This document shows positions 54,875-64,000 of a DNA stretch of 64,000 nucleotides, in pieces. The notes below the pieces were generated by a model. The model was not told the DNA's origin. It made no database searches and saw only the letters and a program-made list of their open reading frames with translations. Every line of letters begins with the position of its first letter. Position 1 is the first letter of the stretch. Location: the NCBI RefSeq assembly GCF_027213645.1, contig NZ_JAPWGL010000002.1:496001-560000 (forward strand). The letters run 5' to 3'. A program made the translations under genes and the position numbers. This DNA is from Pedobacter rhodius. GTDB lineage: Bacteria > Bacteroidota > Bacteroidia > Sphingobacteriales > Sphingobacteriaceae.

Positions 54875-56383
54875 ATGAATATTGAATTACGTAAATTAAG
54901 CTCAGAAGATTACGCCGACTTAAAAGAATCTATGACCCAGGCTTACGACGGCATGGGAGGTTCTATATGGCCAAAATCAAGTATTGATAAACTGCTTAAA
55001 ATTTTTCCTGAAGGTCAGCTTTGTATTGCTGTAGACGATAAGGTAGTTGCCTGTTCTTTAGCAATTATTGTGAATTACGACGAATACGGCGATAAACATA
55101 CTTACAGGTTAATTACCGGTGATTATTCCTTTACCACTCACGACCCCAACGGAGATACTTTATATGGAATTGAAATTTTCGTACATCCGGAATATCGTGG
55201 CTTACGTTTAGGCAGAAGGTTATACGAAGCCAGAAAAGAACTTTGCGAAAGCTTAAATCTTAAAAGTATAATAGCAGGTGGTCGAATTCCGGGTTATCAT
55301 GCTTATGCTGAAACCTTGAGCCCGAGGCAATATATTGATAAGGTAAAAGCGAAGGAAATTTACGATCCAACGCTAACTTTTCAAATATCAAACGATTTCC
55401 ACGTAAGGAAAGTACTTAAAAATTATTTACCCGGCGACCACGAATCGAAAGAATTTGCAACACTAATTGAATGGAATAATATTTACTACCAAGGTGTTGA
55501 CGCTTCTGCCCGTTCGGCAATGACGATACGACTGGGCTTAGTGCAATGGGAAATGCGTTTGTTTCCGGATATGCTGGCATTTTACGAACAGGTGGAGTTT
55601 TTTGTCGACGCACTTAGCGGGTATAAATCCGATTTCATCATGTTTCCTGAACTATTTAACACACCGCTGCTCCAGCCATACAACCATTTACCGGAAATTG
55701 AGGCGATGCGAAAACTGGCAGAAAAAACGCAGGAAATTGTAGATAAAATGCATGAATATGCATTGAGTTACAACGTAAATATCATTACCGGAAGCATGCC
55801 TTTACTGGAAAACGGAAAACTTTACAATGTGACTTATTTATGCCACAGAACCGGTAAAATAGATGAATACCGTAAAATCCATATCACCCCGAATGAACAA
55901 AAATACTATGGCATGATTGGCGGTGATAAGGTTAAGGTTTTTGATACAGATTGCGGTAAAGTTGGTGTTTTAATCTGCTATGATGTCGAATTTCCCGAAT
56001 TGAGCAGAATCTATGCTGATCAGGGTATGCAGATTCTATTTGTACCTTTTTTAACCGATACACAGAACGGATATACGAGAGTAAGGCACTGTGCTCAAGC
56101 CAGAGCCATAGAAAATGAATGTTATGTGGCTATTGCCGGTTGCGTTGGTAATTTGCCTAAGGTAAATAATATGGACATCCAGTTTGCTCAATCGGCCGTA
56201 TTTACCCCTTCTGACTTTGCTTTTCCAACCAATGCAGTTAAAGCTGAAGCAACGCCCAATACAGAAATGGTTTTAGTGGTCGATGTTGATTTACATCTTT
56301 TAGATGAGTTGCACCATTATGGAACAGTGAAAGTCTTAAAAGACAGAAGAAGAGATTTGTATCAAACGAAATTATTAAAATAA
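54875..56383 (+). CDS. GNAT acetyltransferase - carbon-nitrogen hydrolase fusion
   Basis: This 502-residue two-domain protein has a GNAT fold at residues 1-165 (acetyl-CoA loop near IFVHPEYRGLRLGRRLYEARKEL) and a nitrilase-superfamily domain from about 220 to 495. The nitrilase triad is complete: E259 (FPELFN), K334 (YRKIHITP) and C368 (LICYDVEFPELSR). The fusion is a recognised but uncharacterised architecture. It may acylate an amine and hydrolyse an amide or nitrile, but the substrate is unknown. A terminator follows. Confidence 0.9.
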   Translation: MNIELRKLSSEDYADLKESMTQAYDGMGGSIWPKSSIDKLLKIFPEGQLCIAVDDKVVACSLAIIVNYDEYGDKHTYRLITGDYSFTTHDPNGDTLYGIEIFVHPEYRGLRLGRRLYEARKELCESLNLKSIIAGGRIPGYHAYAETLSPRQYIDKVKAKEIYDPTLTFQISNDFHVRKVLKNYLPGDHESKEFATLIEWNNIYYQGVDASARSAMTIRLGLVQWEMRLFPDMLAFYEQVEFFVDALSGYKSDFIMFPELFNTPLLQPYNHLPEIEAMRKLAEKTQEIVDKMHEYALSYNVNIITGSMPLLENGKLYNVTYLCHRTGKIDEYRKIHITPNEQKYYGMIGGDKVKVFDTDCGKVGVLICYDVEFPELSRIYADQGMQILFVPFLTDTQNGYTRVRHCAQARAIENECYVAIAGCVGNLPKVNNMDIQFAQSAVFTPSDFAFPTNAVKAEATPNTEMVLVVDVDLHLLDELHHYGTVKVLKDRRRDLYQTKLLK

Positions 56384-56391
56384 CCATTAAC

Positions 56392-56430
56392 AAAAAAATG
56401 CCGGTCACATCACTAACCGGCATTTCAAAT
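56392..56430. terminator. Bidirectional terminator after the GNAT-nitrilase gene
   Basis: AATGCCGGT (56397-56405) pairs with ACCGGCATT (56416-56424), preceded by seven A and followed by TCAAAT, between convergent genes. The A-tract gives a good minus-strand terminator for the small gene at 56443. Confidence 0.75.
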
Positions 56431-56442
56431 GTACTAAAGCTA

Positions 56443-56649
56443 TTATTTTCTCATTGCAAACCATACGATTAAACCAATAATCACTGCAATTGGTAAAATC
56501 CATTTAAGTACTGATCCTGCACCATCCTCATCCTTCTCTGTAACAGCAGGCTTTGCAGGTCCCGGATCTGCTTTATGGCTTTCATAATCTTTTTCTATCG
56601 GTTTTGGAGCTTCTCCGCTTTCCGTATGTTTAGGATCTATATTTTCCAT
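56443..56649 (-). CDS. Small tail-anchored membrane protein, unknown function
   Basis: This 68-residue protein has a charged, proline-rich, probably disordered N-terminus (residues 1-45) and a single C-terminal helix WILPIAVIIGLIVWFAMRK. It probably sits in the inner membrane with the N-terminus in the cytoplasm. The convergent terminator and the clean codon pattern support a real gene. Function unknown. Confidence 0.65.
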   Translation of the reverse strand: MENIDPKHTESGEAPKPIEKDYESHKADPGPAKPAVTEKDEDGAGSVLKWILPIAVIIGLIVWFAMRK

Positions 56650-56784
56650 TATTAAAATTTATTGCGTTAAATAAGCCTGAAAGCTTTCCAATTCAATAAT
56701 TGAAAATCACGTGGCTCATAATTAATTAATTCAGCTTTCAAATTAACAACAAGAAATTAAGTAAAAGGTTTTAATCTTAAGCCC

Positions 56785-56792
56785 TATCTTTG
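56785..56792 (+). promoter_or_regulatory. queG: -7 promoter box of queG, short leader
   Basis: TATCTTTG matches TAnnTTTG and ends 7 bases before the ATG at 56800, so the 5' leader would be a few bases at most. Confidence 0.5.
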
Positions 56793-56799
56793 TAAAATC

Positions 56800-57738
56800 A
56801 TGTCTAATAATTCCGCAAAATACAGTATGCTTATAAAAAATGAAGCCCTTCGCCTCGGCTTTATGGCATGTGGTATTTCTAAAGCAGAATTTTTAGCATC
56901 TGAAGCCCCCAGATTAGAGCATTGGCTGAATAATAATCTTCATGGCGAGATGAAATACATGGAAAATTATTTTGATAAACGACTAGACCCCCGGCTATTG
57001 GTAGATGATGCAAAATCGGTAATTTCTTTATCTCTTAATTATTATACTGAAGATAAACAAGCGGATAGCGATGCGCCGAAAATTTCGAAGTATGCTTATG
57101 GCCAGGATTATCATACCGTAATTAAGGATAAATTAAAAACTTTAATGTTTTTCATTGAAGAAAATATTGGTGAAGTATCAGGAAGGGCTTTTGTTGATTC
57201 TGCGCCCGTTCTTGACCGGGCATGGGCACAACGGTCAGGAATTGGCTGGGTTGGAAAAAACACCAATCTCATCAGTAAACAAAATGGCTCTTTTTTTTTT
57301 CTGGCCGAGCTGATAATAGATTTGGAACTGGATTACGACCACCCTTTCCAGACCGACCATTGCGGTACCTGTACCAGATGTTTAGATGCCTGCCCTACCG
57401 ACGCTATAATCGCGCCGCAGGTTGTTGATGGTTCGAAATGTATTTCCTACCTGACCATTGAACTGAAAAATGAAATTCCGGCTGAGTTTAAAGATAAAAT
57501 GGATAACTGGATGTTTGGCTGTGATATTTGTCAGGATGTATGCCCCTGGAACCGGTTTTCCAAAGCGCATGATGAAAAAGCGTTTAAACCTGAAAACGGC
57601 TTACTTGAACTAAGTGCTAAAGAGCTCACAGAAATTACCGATGAAGTTTTTAAGAAAGTTTTTAAAGGCTCTGCGGTTAAAAGAACAAAATTTGCCGGTT
57701 TAAAAAGAAATATCGATTTCTTGAAGTCAGAAGACTGA
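56800..57738 (+). CDS. queG: Epoxyqueuosine reductase QueG
   Basis: This 312-residue cobalamin/iron-sulfur enzyme carries out the last step of queuosine synthesis on tRNA. Two [4Fe-4S] motifs are clear: [16 protein letters not shown] (about 187-202) and [11 protein letters not shown] (about 237-247). The N-terminal family block [14 protein letters not shown] and [19 protein letters not shown] fit. The length corresponds to forms without the extra C-terminal HEAT-like repeats. Confidence 0.95.
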   Translation: MSNNSAKYSMLIKNEALRLGFMACGISKAEFLASEAPRLEHWLNNNLHGEMKYMENYFDKRLDPRLLVDDAKSVISLSLNYYTEDKQADSDAPKISKYAYGQDYHTVIKDKLKTLMFFIEENIGEVSGRAFVDSAPVLDRAWAQRSGIGWVGKNTNLISKQNGSFFFLAELIIDLELDYDHPFQTDHCGTCTRCLDACPTDAIIAPQVVDGSKCISYLTIELKNEIPAEFKDKMDNWMFGCDICQDVCPWNRFSKAHDEKAFKPENGLLELSAKELTEITDEVFKKVFKGSAVKRTKFAGLKRNIDFLKSED

Positions 57739-57740
57739 TT

Positions 57741-57793
57741 AAAAAAAACGTAAAGCACTCAAACCGGCAGTAAAGATTGCTTTACGTTTTGAA
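57741..57793. terminator. queG: Hairpin terminator after queG
   Basis: AAAACGTAAAGC (57745-57756) pairs with GCTTTACGTTTT (57779-57790) over a 22-base loop. It is preceded by A's and ends in TTTT, suiting the convergent arrangement. Confidence 0.7.
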
Positions 57794-57832
57794 AATGATG
57801 GTTAAACAAGTTATCTCACCTTAAACTTTATT

Positions 57833-58837
57833 TTATTTTGGATTACAAATCGTAACCAATTTTGCCGCATAATTCGCGTTTAATGGCTCATTGGTTTGCG
57901 CTAAACGCTGTGAACCTGTATTTGCAGGACAGGCAATATCCCCCGCCGCATCATAAATTACCCTATTTCCATTAGCCAATAATTCTTTGGGTACGTAAAC
58001 CTGAACTTTCGTAATTGAATAACCCGAAGGAAAATAGCGTACATAATACCCATCAGGATGTTTAGTCCAGATGCCGCTCGGAACATCCGCTCTCGGTGGT
58101 GCCATCCCGGCTATAATAGCATATTTTTCCATATCGGCATAAGTATAATTGCCGGAAGATACCAACTGGCGTATATTGTTTTCGGCTTCGAAAACCGCTT
58201 TAACGCCTTAAGGTAATTGATCTTTGGCTTTTTCCATTACATCAAACGGCAAAACACCCAGCGCACCGCCTTCCAATTGCGTTAGCTGTTGAGGTGTTAA
58301 AAGTTTCAGCGCTGTAAGCTTAATGGTACCGTTGAAATCAGAAAACTTTGTTCTGGCAATAATCGTCCAAAGCAATGCCTGAATATCATGTTGTTCAACA
58401 TCAGCATGTTTTTCCGCACTTTTTAAGATTGAAACAACAATCGCTTCTTTCGGACCCAGAACAGGAGCAAACATGTAACCATCGCCCTTCGATGGAGCAA
58501 AAGTACCTGCTTTTAAACAATAGCTTTTGTTAGTCATTTCATAAAAGCCTTCACATAAAACATAACCTCCGTCCGGATTTTTAGGTAATAAATATAAAGG
58601 CTGAAACTTTGCATTTGCATTGAAATCAGGCATCTTTTCACCTTCACGGTTTACATCTTCAAAGGATGTGGTAATCGCAGCAGGCTGTTTTAAAAACTTA
58701 TCAACGCCCAATGCCTTAGCACCCTGGGCGGTCCCGACTTTTAATAATTTATCTTTCAAGCCGCCGAATTGCGCCTGAACTGTTAATCCTGATATTGCAA
58801 ATAACAATACCAGTGAGATAGATTTTATTTTTTTCAT
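57833..58837 (-). pseudogene. Secreted protein gene interrupted by one in-frame stop
   Basis: From the ATG at 58837 the frame encodes a 209-residue protein with a signal peptide (LTVQAQ) and ends at TAA 58208-58210 after AKDQLP. The same frame then continues open for 124 codons (GVKAVFEAENNIR, ..., LVTICNPK) to a stop at 57833. The second part has no plausible start of its own near its beginning. The intact gene would encode about 334 residues; a single CAA-to-TAA change would explain the break. It is a recent nonsense mutation, a sequencing error, or much less likely readthrough. The family is not recognised. Confidence 0.75.
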
Positions 58838-59041
58838 TATGATTAGATAGGTAATACAAACATAAAGTTTTGAAGTTAAATATTATGTCTGTTCATCGGT
58901 TTCATTTTTAAAAAACATTAACCTGGCTGACAATTAGTTAATAAAAATTCAAAATTTAATTTTGTTGTTTGAAATTTAATTCAGACATTTGAAATATTAT
59001 TTGGCAGACAGCTAAATAAAAGTCAATCTTTAATCGGATTG

Positions 59042-59150
59042 ATTTATAAAGAAGTGGCGAGAGACTGGCTCCCTGACCCACTGGCAACCCTCAGAAAGAG
59101 AAGGTGCCAATTCCTGACCAAGTAACATGGTGTTATTTGGAGATATAAAT
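59042..59150 (+). promoter_or_regulatory. SAM-I (S-box) riboswitch
   Basis: The core sequences GAGAGACTGGC, CACTGGCAACC and AAGGTGCCAATTCCTG match the S-box consensus. P1 is formed by ATTTATA (59042-59048) and TATAAAT (59144-59150). P4 is CCAAGTAAC/GTTATTTGG. It binds S-adenosylmethionine and should lower expression of the downstream methionine genes. No classical terminator follows directly; P1 ends 7 bases before the ATG of a short ORF, so control may act on translation or through that ORF. Confidence 0.93.
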
Positions 59151-59157
59151 TAAAAAG

Positions 59158-59277
59158 ATGAAAACATTAAATCTTCAATCGCAAAGCGAACCCGATCTAA
59201 GCCTAAAGCAGGTAGAAATTTCTTTGATTTGTTGTGATATGCAAGCGGTTACCGGTATGTGCTGTTGCATATTGTAA
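59158..59277 (+). CDS. Short Cys/Met-rich leader ORF (39 aa) between riboswitch and metY
   Basis: The ATG at 59158 follows an A-rich stretch 7 bases after riboswitch P1. The frame encodes 39 residues and ends at TAA 59275-59277. Its second half carries ICCDMQAVTGMCCCIL, with two Cys codons in tandem, Met, then Met and three Cys codons just before the stop. A hairpin CCCTTG/CAAGGG (59319-59334) lies 40 bases downstream. In an operon that uses cysteine-derived or sulfide sulfur for methionine, a run of Cys codons looks like an attenuation leader peptide sensing cysteine supply. This is inference; similar polycysteine upstream ORFs are known in mycobacteria. Confidence 0.6.
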   Translation: MKTLNLQSQSEPDLSLKQVEISLICCDMQAVTGMCCCIL

Positions 59278-59318
59278 TTTAAAAATCTTCCTCTTTTGTT
59301 TCTGCTCAAACAGGAAGG

Positions 59319-59334
59319 CCCTTGTTGCCAAGGG
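59319..59334 (+). promoter_or_regulatory. Hairpin downstream of the leader ORF
   Basis: CCCTTG-TTGC-CAAGGG is a perfect 6-bp stem with a tetraloop. Upstream CTTCCT/AGGAAG (about 59288-59316) can form another stem. No U-tract follows, so it may be an anti-antiterminator or pause element rather than a terminator. Confidence 0.35.
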
Positions 59335-59425
59335 TACACCCTACTACGATTATCTTGAGTTTAGGATTATAAGTTCTTATAACCAAAACCTGATAAGCTC
59401 AATCATTTAGTATTCATTCACTTAA

Positions 59426-60769
<1,344 letters not shown>

Positions 60770-60804
60770 TATCCAGATTTTAGTTACGACATTACACTTT
60801 TATA

Positions 60805-61863
60805 ATGAGCACAGCATCAACATATAGCTATTCCAAACAATTTAAATTAGAAAGCGGCAAGAAAATCCGTAACCTGCAAATTGCCTATCAAACTTATGGA
60901 AAATTGAATGCGAACAAGGATAATGTTATCTGGGTTTGCCACGCACTAACCGCAAATGCCGATGTTTTTGAATGGTGGGAAGGTTTATTCGGACCAAATG
61001 CTTTATTTAACCCTAACGAACATTATATCGTTTGCGCAAATATACTTGGTTCTAATTATGGCACAACCAATCCTTTAAGTATAAATTCTGTAACTGGTTT
61101 ACCCTATTATTTATCATTTCCGCAATTTACAATACGCGATTTTGTCTCAGCCCACCAATTGCTGGCAAAACATTTAGGTATAGCACAAATTAAACTTTTA
61201 ATTGGCGGTTCTCTGGGTGGTCAGCAGGCTGTTGAATGGGGAATTATTGAACCTAACCGATTTGAAAATCTGATTTTGGTAGCGACCAATGCCGTACATT
61301 CACCATGGGGAATCGCTTTTAATGAGAGTCAGCGTTTGGCCATTACAACGGATAGAACGTTTTATGCAAACAAACCTGACGGCGGCAGCAAAGGCTTAAA
61401 AACGGCTCGTAGCATTGCCCTTTTAAGCTATAGAACCTACACGGCCTATGGCAGCACTCAAGTGGAAAGTGTGAATGATAAAACAGATAATTTCAGGGCA
61501 GCCTCTTATCAGAATTACCAGGGTGAGAAATTGATAAACCGGTTTAATGCATACAGTTATTATTATTTAACTAAAGCAATGGACAGTCATAATGTTGGCC
61601 GCAACCGGAAATCAATTGCCGAAGCCTTGAAGTTAATAAAAGCAAATACTTTGGTTATTGGCATTGAGAATGATTTCTTATTCCCCATTTCTGAACAAAA
61701 ATACCTGGCTGATCAAATTAAAGATGCGGAATTTATTGCAATTCATTCAGAATACGGCCACGACGGGTTCTTAATCGAAACAAATGCTTTAACAAATATC
61801 ATCGGCACTTTTATAAAAGAGAGCAGGAATAAGAAGATTATTAAGCTGCAGCACACCGCTTAA
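60805..61863 (+). CDS. metX: Homoserine O-acetyltransferase
   Basis: This 352-residue alpha/beta-hydrolase-fold enzyme acetylates homoserine with acetyl-CoA. The nucleophile elbow GGSLGGQQAVEW has S136. A late catalytic Asp lies in GIENDFLFP and the His in EYGHDGFL. The early block VIWVCHALTANADVFEWW fits the family. It is 35 bases after metY and evidently co-transcribed. Confidence 0.95.
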   Translation: MSTASTYSYSKQFKLESGKKIRNLQIAYQTYGKLNANKDNVIWVCHALTANADVFEWWEGLFGPNALFNPNEHYIVCANILGSNYGTTNPLSINSVTGLPYYLSFPQFTIRDFVSAHQLLAKHLGIAQIKLLIGGSLGGQQAVEWGIIEPNRFENLILVATNAVHSPWGIAFNESQRLAITTDRTFYANKPDGGSKGLKTARSIALLSYRTYTAYGSTQVESVNDKTDNFRAASYQNYQGEKLINRFNAYSYYYLTKAMDSHNVGRNRKSIAEALKLIKANTLVIGIENDFLFPISEQKYLADQIKDAEFIAIHSEYGHDGFLIETNALTNIIGTFIKESRNKKIIKLQHTA

Positions 61864-62046
61864 AGCTGAAATTTTAAGACATAAAGGCCAAAGCGAAAAT
61901 TAAAAGGTATTCAAACATTAATCAGCCCACGGAAATACTAAAACACGGAAAAATCAGAAAATTAATACCGTGCTGACCGGTCCTTCTTCGGCAAAGAAAA
62001 CATAACAAACTGAGTAGCGAAATTTAATCAGTATACGGCCTTTATA

Positions 62047-62115
62047 TTAACTACTTGACACTAACGACTCGATACTTGATACTTGATACTAACTACTTGA
62101 TACTTGATACTATAA
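62047..62115 (+). repeat. TACTTGA heptamer repeats before hom
   Basis: TACTTGA occurs at 62052, 62073, 62080, 62094 and 62101, partly in tandem and ending just before the hom ATG. The rest of the 258-base gap (61864-62121) shows no gene. Confidence 0.65.
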
Positions 62116-62121
62116 AAACAC

Positions 62122-63366
62122 ATGAGTAAGAATTTAAAAATTGGATTATTTGGCTTCGGAGTTGTAGGGCAAGGTTTATTGGATATTATTCAAAGCCAGA
62201 ACCTGAATCTTGAAATCATCAAAATAGCGATAAAAGACTCAAGAAAGAAACGTACACTTAATAAAGATTTATTTACAACCGACAAAAACGAAATTCTGAA
62301 TAATTCAGAAATCAACACCATTGTTGAATTAATTAATGATGCCGATGCTGCTTATGAGATTGTAACTGCTGCTTTGAAAAATGGCAAAAACGTAGTTTCA
62401 GCGAATAAGAAAATGATTGCGACACATTTAAAAGAATTGGTCGATTTGCAGCAAAAGCACGGAACATCTCTATTATATGAAGGTGCGGTTTGTGGCAGTA
62501 TTCCAATTATCAGAAACCTGGAGGAATACTATGATAATGAACTTTTCCATGCCTTAAGTGGTATTTTTAACGGTTCATCAAATTATATTTTATCAAAGAT
62601 ATTTAATGAAAATCAGAGTTATAATTCAGCACTAAAAGAAGCACAGGATTTGGGTTTTGCCGAAACCGACCCGATTTTAGATGTTGGTGGTTACGATCCC
62701 AAATATAAACTTGCTATTGCAACCGCTCATGCTTATGGCTTGTTCGTTAATCCTGATGCGATTCTGAATATCGGTATTCAAAATCTTTCCCAGCATGACA
62801 TTAAATATGCCCGTGAAAAGAACTTTAAAATTAAATTAGTTCCAACCGCCCGAAAAGTAAATACGAAAGACATCGTTACTTACGTTCTGCCAAAACTGGT
62901 CGCTAAGGATGATTTCCTATACAATGTCGAAAACGAATACAATGCGGTAACTGTTCAGGCGGCTTTTGCCGATAAGCAGTTTTTTTTTGGTAAAGGTGCC
63001 GGTGGCCATCCAACCGGAGCTGCTGTACTTTCCGATATTGCTGCTTTACGTTATGATTATCGTTACGAGTATAAAAAATATCACTCTGAAAATGGTGTAA
63101 AACATACTGAAGATATTTTACTTGAGGTTTACCTTCGTTATGCTGATGAAGATTTAGTAAGCCTATTAGAGTTCGATAACATCAGTGAGCGTTATGCTGC
63201 GAGCGAGTTTAAATATGTAATTGGTACGGTAAAATTAAACAGCTTGATAAAAAACCGCGATTTGCTTTTAGACAAAAATGTATTTGTGGCCTACACCGGC
63301 CGACAAATCTACAAGCAAGAGCAGGTTGCCAATAACGTATACGCAGAAGAATTGGCTGCGCTTTAA
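62122..63366 (+). CDS. hom: Homoserine dehydrogenase
   Basis: This 414-residue NAD(P)-dependent enzyme reduces aspartate semialdehyde to homoserine, feeding metX. Dinucleotide-binding fold at the start (IGLFGFGVVGQGLLDII), NVVSANKKMIA, the catalytic block YEGAVCGSIPIIRNLEEYY and GIFNGSSNYILSKI, and AQDLGFAETDPILDVGGYDPKYKLAI are typical. There is no fused aspartokinase. The C-terminal 90 residues could be an ACT-like regulatory part but the motif is weak. It may be in the metYX operon or have its own start in the 258-base gap. Confidence 0.94.
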   Translation: MSKNLKIGLFGFGVVGQGLLDIIQSQNLNLEIIKIAIKDSRKKRTLNKDLFTTDKNEILNNSEINTIVELINDADAAYEIVTAALKNGKNVVSANKKMIATHLKELVDLQQKHGTSLLYEGAVCGSIPIIRNLEEYYDNELFHALSGIFNGSSNYILSKIFNENQSYNSALKEAQDLGFAETDPILDVGGYDPKYKLAIATAHAYGLFVNPDAILNIGIQNLSQHDIKYAREKNFKIKLVPTARKVNTKDIVTYVLPKLVAKDDFLYNVENEYNAVTVQAAFADKQFFFGKGAGGHPTGAAVLSDIAALRYDYRYEYKKYHSENGVKHTEDILLEVYLRYADEDLVSLLEFDNISERYAASEFKYVIGTVKLNSLIKNRDLLLDKNVFVAYTGRQIYKQEQVANNVYAEELAAL

Positions 63367-63412
63367 GAAATTTTATAAGGTTAATTTTTTTATTTGTTTT
63401 GTTGTTAAGCAC

Positions 63413-63437
63413 AAAGGTCGGAGCGAGTCCGACCTTT
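63413..63437. terminator. hom: Bidirectional terminator after hom
   Basis: AAAGGTCGGA (63413-63422) pairs with TCCGACCTTT (63428-63437) around a 5-base loop, followed by TGCATT. It sits between convergent genes and ends 5 bases before the minus-strand stop. Confidence 0.85.
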
Positions 63438-63441
63438 TGCA

Positions 63442-63897
63442 TTATTTAATTTCTTTGATATATTTCTCTATTATCCTCCTTTCTATACCCTCTTTTTCAA
63501 CTTTTTCTACCCCCGTTTGAATTAATGTATCATTTATCAGGCTAAGTTTAAAATCGAATGTTTTACCTTCCCAGTTTTTATTGCTGTAATATTCAAGATG
63601 CTCTGTGTATTTGCCATCATCAAAGCTATAGCTTCCTCCACCTGCATCAAAACCAGTACTATCTTTAAGATTTAAACTATGTTTCAGAAAGGCGAAATGC
63701 GTACGGTTAATAATTTTAATCATTTGAAAATCCATTGGATAGTTACTCGTTTTGCCTGAGTTTTTATCGACAATTTTCCCTGAAACCAACCTCCATGTAC
63801 CCTGAATGGTCTGTTCGTTGTCTGCTGCCTGCTCAGATTTTTCCTTACAGGCATATAAAAATGTGAAGGCTATAAATAGCAAAATTTTTGATTTCAT
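63442..63897 (-). CDS. Small lipocalin-like lipoprotein, unknown function
   Basis: This 151-residue lipoprotein has a lipobox (FLYAC, Cys17). After a short linker comes an eight-strand-like beta pattern beginning TIQGTWRLVSGKI, the usual start of lipocalin-like/DUF4488-type domains in Bacteroidota, and continuing with GGGSYSFDDGKYTEHLEYYS. It probably binds a small hydrophobic molecule at the envelope; the ligand is unknown. Confidence 0.75.
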   Translation of the reverse strand: MKSKILLFIAFTFLYACKEKSEQAADNEQTIQGTWRLVSGKIVDKNSGKTSNYPMDFQMIKIINRTHFAFLKHSLNLKDSTGFDAGGGSYSFDDGKYTEHLEYYSNKNWEGKTFDFKLSLINDTLIQTGVEKVEKEGIERRIIEKYIKEIK

Positions 63898-63912
63898 AAT
63901 TTCTGAATTAAA

Positions 63913-64000
63913 CTACCCTCTGCCAGCCATTTCCATCAATTTTTTAGCTAAATCTTTTCCCAGATAACCATCAATTATCGCGTGAACGATGTAGAGAATT
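63913..64000 (-). CDS. C-terminal end of a gene cut by the window edge
   Basis: Reading from the right edge on the minus strand, one frame is open for 28 codons and stops at TAG 63913-63915. The visible part has ILYIVHAIIDGYLG and ends KKLMEMAGRG. It is too short to name. It lies 15 bases upstream of the lipocalin-like gene, so the two may be co-transcribed. Confidence 0.4.
   Translation of the reverse strand, partial: ILYIVHAIIDGYLGKDLAKKLMEMAGRG

Noticed and set aside
57833-58165. Independent 110-residue gene
   Set aside because: Its first codon is TTG, it is in the same frame as the upstream ORF, and the codons between the stop and the TTG also read as protein; it is the tail of the interrupted gene.

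Overview
The window reads as chromosomal DNA of a Bacteroidota bacterium, most likely a Pedobacter-like member of the Sphingobacteriaceae. The evidence is three SusC/SusD pairs, SusD-type and other lipoproteins, Bacteroidota promoter boxes (TAnnTTTG at -7, sometimes TTTG at -33), few Shine-Dalgarno sites, and glycoside hydrolase families typical of soil glycan degraders. No tRNA, rRNA, CRISPR array, prophage or insertion sequence was seen. The genus is an inference.

Region 1 (1-24 kb, all +) is a large glycan-utilisation locus. It opens with a myo-inositol oxygenase (MIOX), a SusC/SusD pair and a terminator. Next come a purple-acid-phosphatase-like phosphatase, an HGSNAT/NagX-like membrane acetyltransferase, a GH89 alpha-N-acetylglucosaminidase, a GH28 enzyme and a GH92 alpha-mannosidase. 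A second unit follows: two GH51 arabinofuranosidases, a GH97, a GH43-like enzyme, then a separately promoted GH3 with a PA14 insert. Two shared palindromic motifs tie the units together: AATAATCGT-N7-ACGTTTATT before MIOX and before the GH51 unit, and a LacI-type operator before MIOX and before GH3. Alpha-mannosidase, glucosamine N-acetyltransferase, alpha-GlcNAcase, phosphatase and inositol oxygenase together form a plausible route through a Man-GlcN-inositol-phosphate glycan, such as a GPI anchor or a plant GIPC sphingolipid head group. The arabinosidases would fit GPI-anchored arabinogalactan proteins. This is the main hypothesis of the annotation.

Region 2 (24-32 kb) has a TonB-dependent receptor, a convergent PAP2 phosphatase, an OmpR-type two-component system and a second GH92. 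Region 3 (32-39 kb) is housekeeping: mnmA, a glutathione peroxidase, an HI0933-type flavoprotein, purK-purE, yqgE/algH and pdxH. Region 4 (39-52 kb, all -) has two SusC/SusD systems. The upstream one carries a DUF1735-type lipoprotein and a thioredoxin-fold lipoprotein that lacks the CxxC motif. A 1.4-kb gene-free gap with duplicated terminators separates the two systems.

Region 5 (52-59 kb) has 3-hydroxyacyl-CoA dehydrogenase, ruvB, a GNAT-nitrilase fusion, a small tail-anchored protein, queG and a secreted-protein gene broken by one in-frame stop. Region 6 (59-64 kb) is a methionine operon (metY, metX, hom) headed by a SAM-I riboswitch. A 39-codon ORF ending in Met-Cys-Cys-Cys lies between the riboswitch and metY. 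Several families of palindromic intergenic repeats are scattered through the window.
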